In this document: piece by piece, positions 60,956-64,000 of the stretch
Layout of the letters: each line of letters opens with the position of its first letter
How positions within the stretch are numbered: the stretch's first letter is position 1
From: Mytilus trossulus
Lineage: Eukaryota > Mollusca > Bivalvia > Mytilida > Mytilidae
DNA length: 64,000 bases
Direction of reading: 5' to 3'
Assembly (NCBI RefSeq): GCF_036588685.1
Contig: NC_086386.1
Coordinates: forward strand, 32,665,883-32,729,882
The notes under the pieces: model-generated
The model's input: only the letters and a program-made list of their open reading frames with translations
What the model was told of the DNA's origin: nothing
The model's database searches: none
Position numbers and translations under genes: made by a program

Positions 60956-61640
60956 TTGGATAGGGACAGAAATTTTGCCTTGCAACAGGCCACCACGGAC
61001 CTAACAATCGGAACATATCCGTCGCCATCTATGAAACATATATACCATAATAGTCAACCAACTGTTGATGGCGTCCATAAAATTTACGAAGGGATGATTG
61101 TAACTTCACTTATTGGAACTCTTGGTTTGATAGCTTCCTTGTGAGCAGCAACCATCTATCAATTTATTAATACAAGCCCTGATCGTTTCAACTGGAAGAT
61201 ATATACTCCGTATGCCAGCGCTACTGATACTTTGCTCCCAAAAATGGAAAGTATTGTTAAGGTGAAATCTTCTCTTCTGTTAAAAGGTTTTGTTTCCAAC
61301 CGACACTCATCGTCAAATTCTAGATTTAAGTCCAGATATGAGACAGATACGAGACAGATTTATCTGTTTCATCCTTTATTTAAAATTTAATGGGATTGAT
61401 GCGCTCACAATAGTCATCAAATGTTGAAATTTTTAAGTGAGAGAACATCATCTATATAACGGAAAATAAAGTTAAAGATGCTGCTATTAACTTTTTTCTT
61501 TCTTCTTAAGGAGTTCCTGGGTGGTGTCATCATTATGCGAATAAAGGAACAGGTCGGCAAAATAAGTTTCACAGTTGGTTCGCATCGAAATGCCGATTGT
61601 TTGTTGTAAAACCCGTCATCCAAAAGTAGCACAAATTATA
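60956..61640 (-). mobile_element. Decayed reverse transcriptase relic, copy 1
   Basis: On the minus strand, FRYIDDVLSL is readable near 61450-61480. It contains the YxDD catalytic box of reverse transcriptases, and further downstream in the relic a fragment ends ATDMFRLL. The frame is broken repeatedly. The closest relatives I recall are Penelope-like or similar RT elements frequent in bivalves; class is uncertain. Confidence 0.6.
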
Positions 61641-61721
61641 TCAATCAAGAAATCAAGTTTCTTGATAATGTGATTTTCCGGGAATATTTTTTCTTATAAG
61701 AAAGATTTTTACAAAAGAATG

Positions 61722-61880
61722 ACGAGAGATACCAGAGGGGTGGTCAAACTCCTAGATAGAAAAAATGACATTGCCATGGTTTAAAATGAAAAAGACAAAC
61801 AGATAAAATACACAAGAAACAACATAGTAAACAAGACTTAGCAACAGGATCCCCACCAGAACTGGAATGATCTCAGGTGT
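61722..61880 (+). repeat. Short interspersed repeat family D, copy between RT relics
   Basis: ATGACGAGAGATACCAGAGG to CCCCACCAGAACTGG. Related to 19012-19190, 60515-60640 and 62404-62600. Confidence 0.6.
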
Positions 61881-62403
61881 CTGAAAGGGTGAGCTGATCG
61901 TGCTCCACATGTGGCACCTGTACACAGTATGACTAACCCTTTCATAAGACAATACACTTGTATCTACGTTGACCATTTTGTATGGAACAAACAGTACAAA
62001 TTTTTTTAAACTTTCTTTTGATATAGAATTGGGAATACTTTAGGTCCTAGAATATAAAATATTTCATTGAAATTACTACATAAACGGACAGTCAGACAGG
62101 AAACTCCGTAGGGAATTATTCATCATATATTTTATAGTTGTACAGAACATGGTTCTGCTTGAGTATAACCAAGCGGGTCCTCTAGGAAAACAAACAAGAA
62201 TGTAAATGTCATTCAAATTCTATATAGATCTATAGATAATGAAAGTGGCGTTCATGATGACTTCTTTACATTTATTGAAATTCACAGAATTAAAGGACCC
62301 TTTCAATAACAGAATTATTGCCGACTCCCCAAACTTCACATTCGTACAGAAAAATAGGTTTGACAATTTTATAAAAAATATGACAATTCTATAGATATAT
62401 AAA

Positions 62404-62600
62404 AGGGGACGAAAGATACTAGAGGGACAGTCAAACTCATAGATTGAAAATAAACTGAAAACGTTATGGCTAAAAATAGAAAAGGCAAACAGACAAATAG
62501 TAGCACATCAGACACAATAAAGAAACCTATAGACTTTGCAACACGAACCCAATCAAAACTATGGTTGATATCAGGTGCTCCGGAAGGGTCAGCATATCCT
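62404..62600 (+). repeat. Short interspersed repeat family D, best copy at the right edge
   Basis: GGGGACGAAAGATACTAGAG, CAGTCAAACTCATAGATTG and AACGTTATGGCTAAAAATAG. It precedes the second RT relic as the 61722-61880 copy follows the first, so relic and repeat may travel together. Confidence 0.6.
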
Positions 62601-62689
62601 AATCCACATGTGCCTTCCATCGTGTTGCTTATGTTATCAAAAAATCCGGTAAAAAGTCTAGTTTGGTAGGTCACTTTGAAAAGGAAAGA

Positions 62690-63370
62690 GTATAGTAGTT
62701 ACGGCATAAGGAACATATCCGATATCATCTGTGAAACGATTATTCCACTAAGGTCAACCAACGCGTAATGGCGTCCGTACAATTTGCGAAGGGATTATTT
62801 CAACTTCACCGTTTTGAACTCCTGATTTAATAGCTTCGTTTTGAGCATTCCTCTAACAAGGAATTCATGATAAGAAATACAAGCACGGGAATATCGTATC
62901 AATTGGGAGATATATACTCCGTATGCAGGCCTGCTGGAATATCGCTACATAGAAATGGAAAGTTCACAATGGGAAGCTGAAATCATCGCTTTTATCGTAA
63001 AGTTTTGTTTTCAACCCACATTCAGTGTCAATTTCTAGATGTAAGTTAAAATATTAGGCAGACTTAACTGTTTCAGTAGTATCTGTTATCTCTAGTTCGA
63101 TGGGATAGATTCGTTCAACATAGTCACCAAATTGTATCATTTGGTGAGAGAACATCATCTATTTAGCGGAACATAAAGTTAAAGGATATTGCTAACTTCT
63201 AATATTTCTTCATAACGAGTTCCTGAATGAAGTCAGCCTCATAATAATAAAGAAACAAGTCGGCAAGAAGAGGGGCACAATTGGTTCTCGTTGTAATTCT
63301 GGCAGTCTGTTGAAAAACACGTCCTCCAGACATATCAAATATGTTGTCAATCAAGAAATAGAATAAACTC
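62690..63370 (-). mobile_element. Decayed reverse transcriptase relic, copy 2
   Basis: Parallels copy 1 block by block: GATATATACTCCGTATGC (62911-62928) matches 61199-61216, and GAGAGAACATCATCTAT recurs. On the minus strand, fragments such as PLLADLFLYYYEADFIQELV can be read. Multiple frameshifts and stops; inactive. Confidence 0.65.
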
Positions 63371-63784
63371 ATTAACAATTTCTAAACCAATATCCTTATA
63401 TTTGTATGCTATATAAGTTTGATAATGGTTCACATTTTGAAAAAAATGACATTTTGCTTTTATTTACATTTACCTTCAATTTCTAAAATTTGCAGCTGTT
63501 GCAGAAAAAGTTGAGATATTATTTTAAGTCATTTTATTACTCCTTACGATAAACAATCATTCTGTGTAATGCATACAGGTTAATGAATTCTATGAAAAAT
63601 GAAACACAATATCATATGTTTTGATAATCAATGCAAGAATTATCAAAAACAAACAATTGCACTTTTCTTATAGTCCTGTAGCTTGATTATAAAAAAAAAT
63701 ATAAGAAACATTTCGAAATAGACCGTTGGTTTGCCCGTTTGAACGGTTTTACACTAGTTATTTTGGAGCCCTTTATAGCTTAAT

Positions 63785-63915
63785 TGTTGTATGGTGTGAG
63801 CCAATGCTCCGTGTTGAAGGCCGTACATTGACTTATGGTGGATTACTTTTATAAATTGTTATTTGAATGGAGAGTTGTCTCATTGACACTCACACTACAT
63901 CTCCCTATATCTATA
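63785..63915 (-). repeat. Interspersed repeat family B, reversed fragment
   Basis: GTTGAAGGCCGTACATTGAC and GAGAGTTGTCTCATTGACAC are the reverse complement of the family-B head. Between 63370 and the window end nothing else is recognised. Confidence 0.65.
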
Positions 63916-64000
63916 AACTGATGTTGAATAATTAAATTTTGATTCTAAAAGTTTATTTTCAAACATGGTATTATCAATATCCAACGTACTTATTTGAATT

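Overview
This is animal nuclear DNA: AT-rich, with split genes, long introns and dense interspersed repeats. The repeats are of kinds I associate with mussels (Mytilus-like bivalves); that attribution is from memory and was not checked by a search.

Four protein-coding genes can be assembled from exon and splice-site reading. (1) 2274-16043, plus strand: GCNA (ACRC/germ cell nuclear acidic peptidase), with a long acidic Ser-rich disordered part, a SprT HExxH domain, a zinc ribbon and an HMG-box-like tail. All exons are in phase, but the first exon is not identified. (2) 22761-47849, plus strand: a ubinuclein (UBN1/UBN2), 17 exons and 1144 residues, the HIRA-complex histone chaperone subunit. 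(3) 50375-57729, minus strand: a four-exon peroxiredoxin-like 2 / SelU-type thioredoxin-fold protein whose active site is interrupted by an in-frame TGA. A SECIS-like hairpin lies 279 nt after the stop codon, so I read TGA as selenocysteine in a Sec-x-x-Cys motif whose Cys codon is split by an intron. (4) 58039-60036, plus strand: an intronless TRIM-type RING/B-box protein, head to head with the selenoprotein gene.

Layout: 1-2273 holds a probable CpG-type promoter with a TCTCGCGAGA box; 2274-16043 GCNA; 16044-22640 intergenic repeats, including a non-LTR reverse transcriptase remnant; 22641-48110 ubinuclein with repeat-filled introns; 48110-50030 the convergent interval; 50030-57730 the selenoprotein gene, whose introns carry a 446-bp fold-back, a 2-kb repeat with a GAC array, a MITE and a 1.4-kb repeat; 58039-60036 TRIM; 60037-64000 decayed reverse transcriptase relics and short repeats.

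The genes do not form a pathway. GCNA (repair of DNA-protein crosslinks) and ubinuclein (H3.3 deposition) both act on chromatin, but nothing here shows co-regulation. The strongest unusual signals are the selenoprotein reading with its SECIS, and mobile elements inserted within a few bases of functional 5' splice sites.
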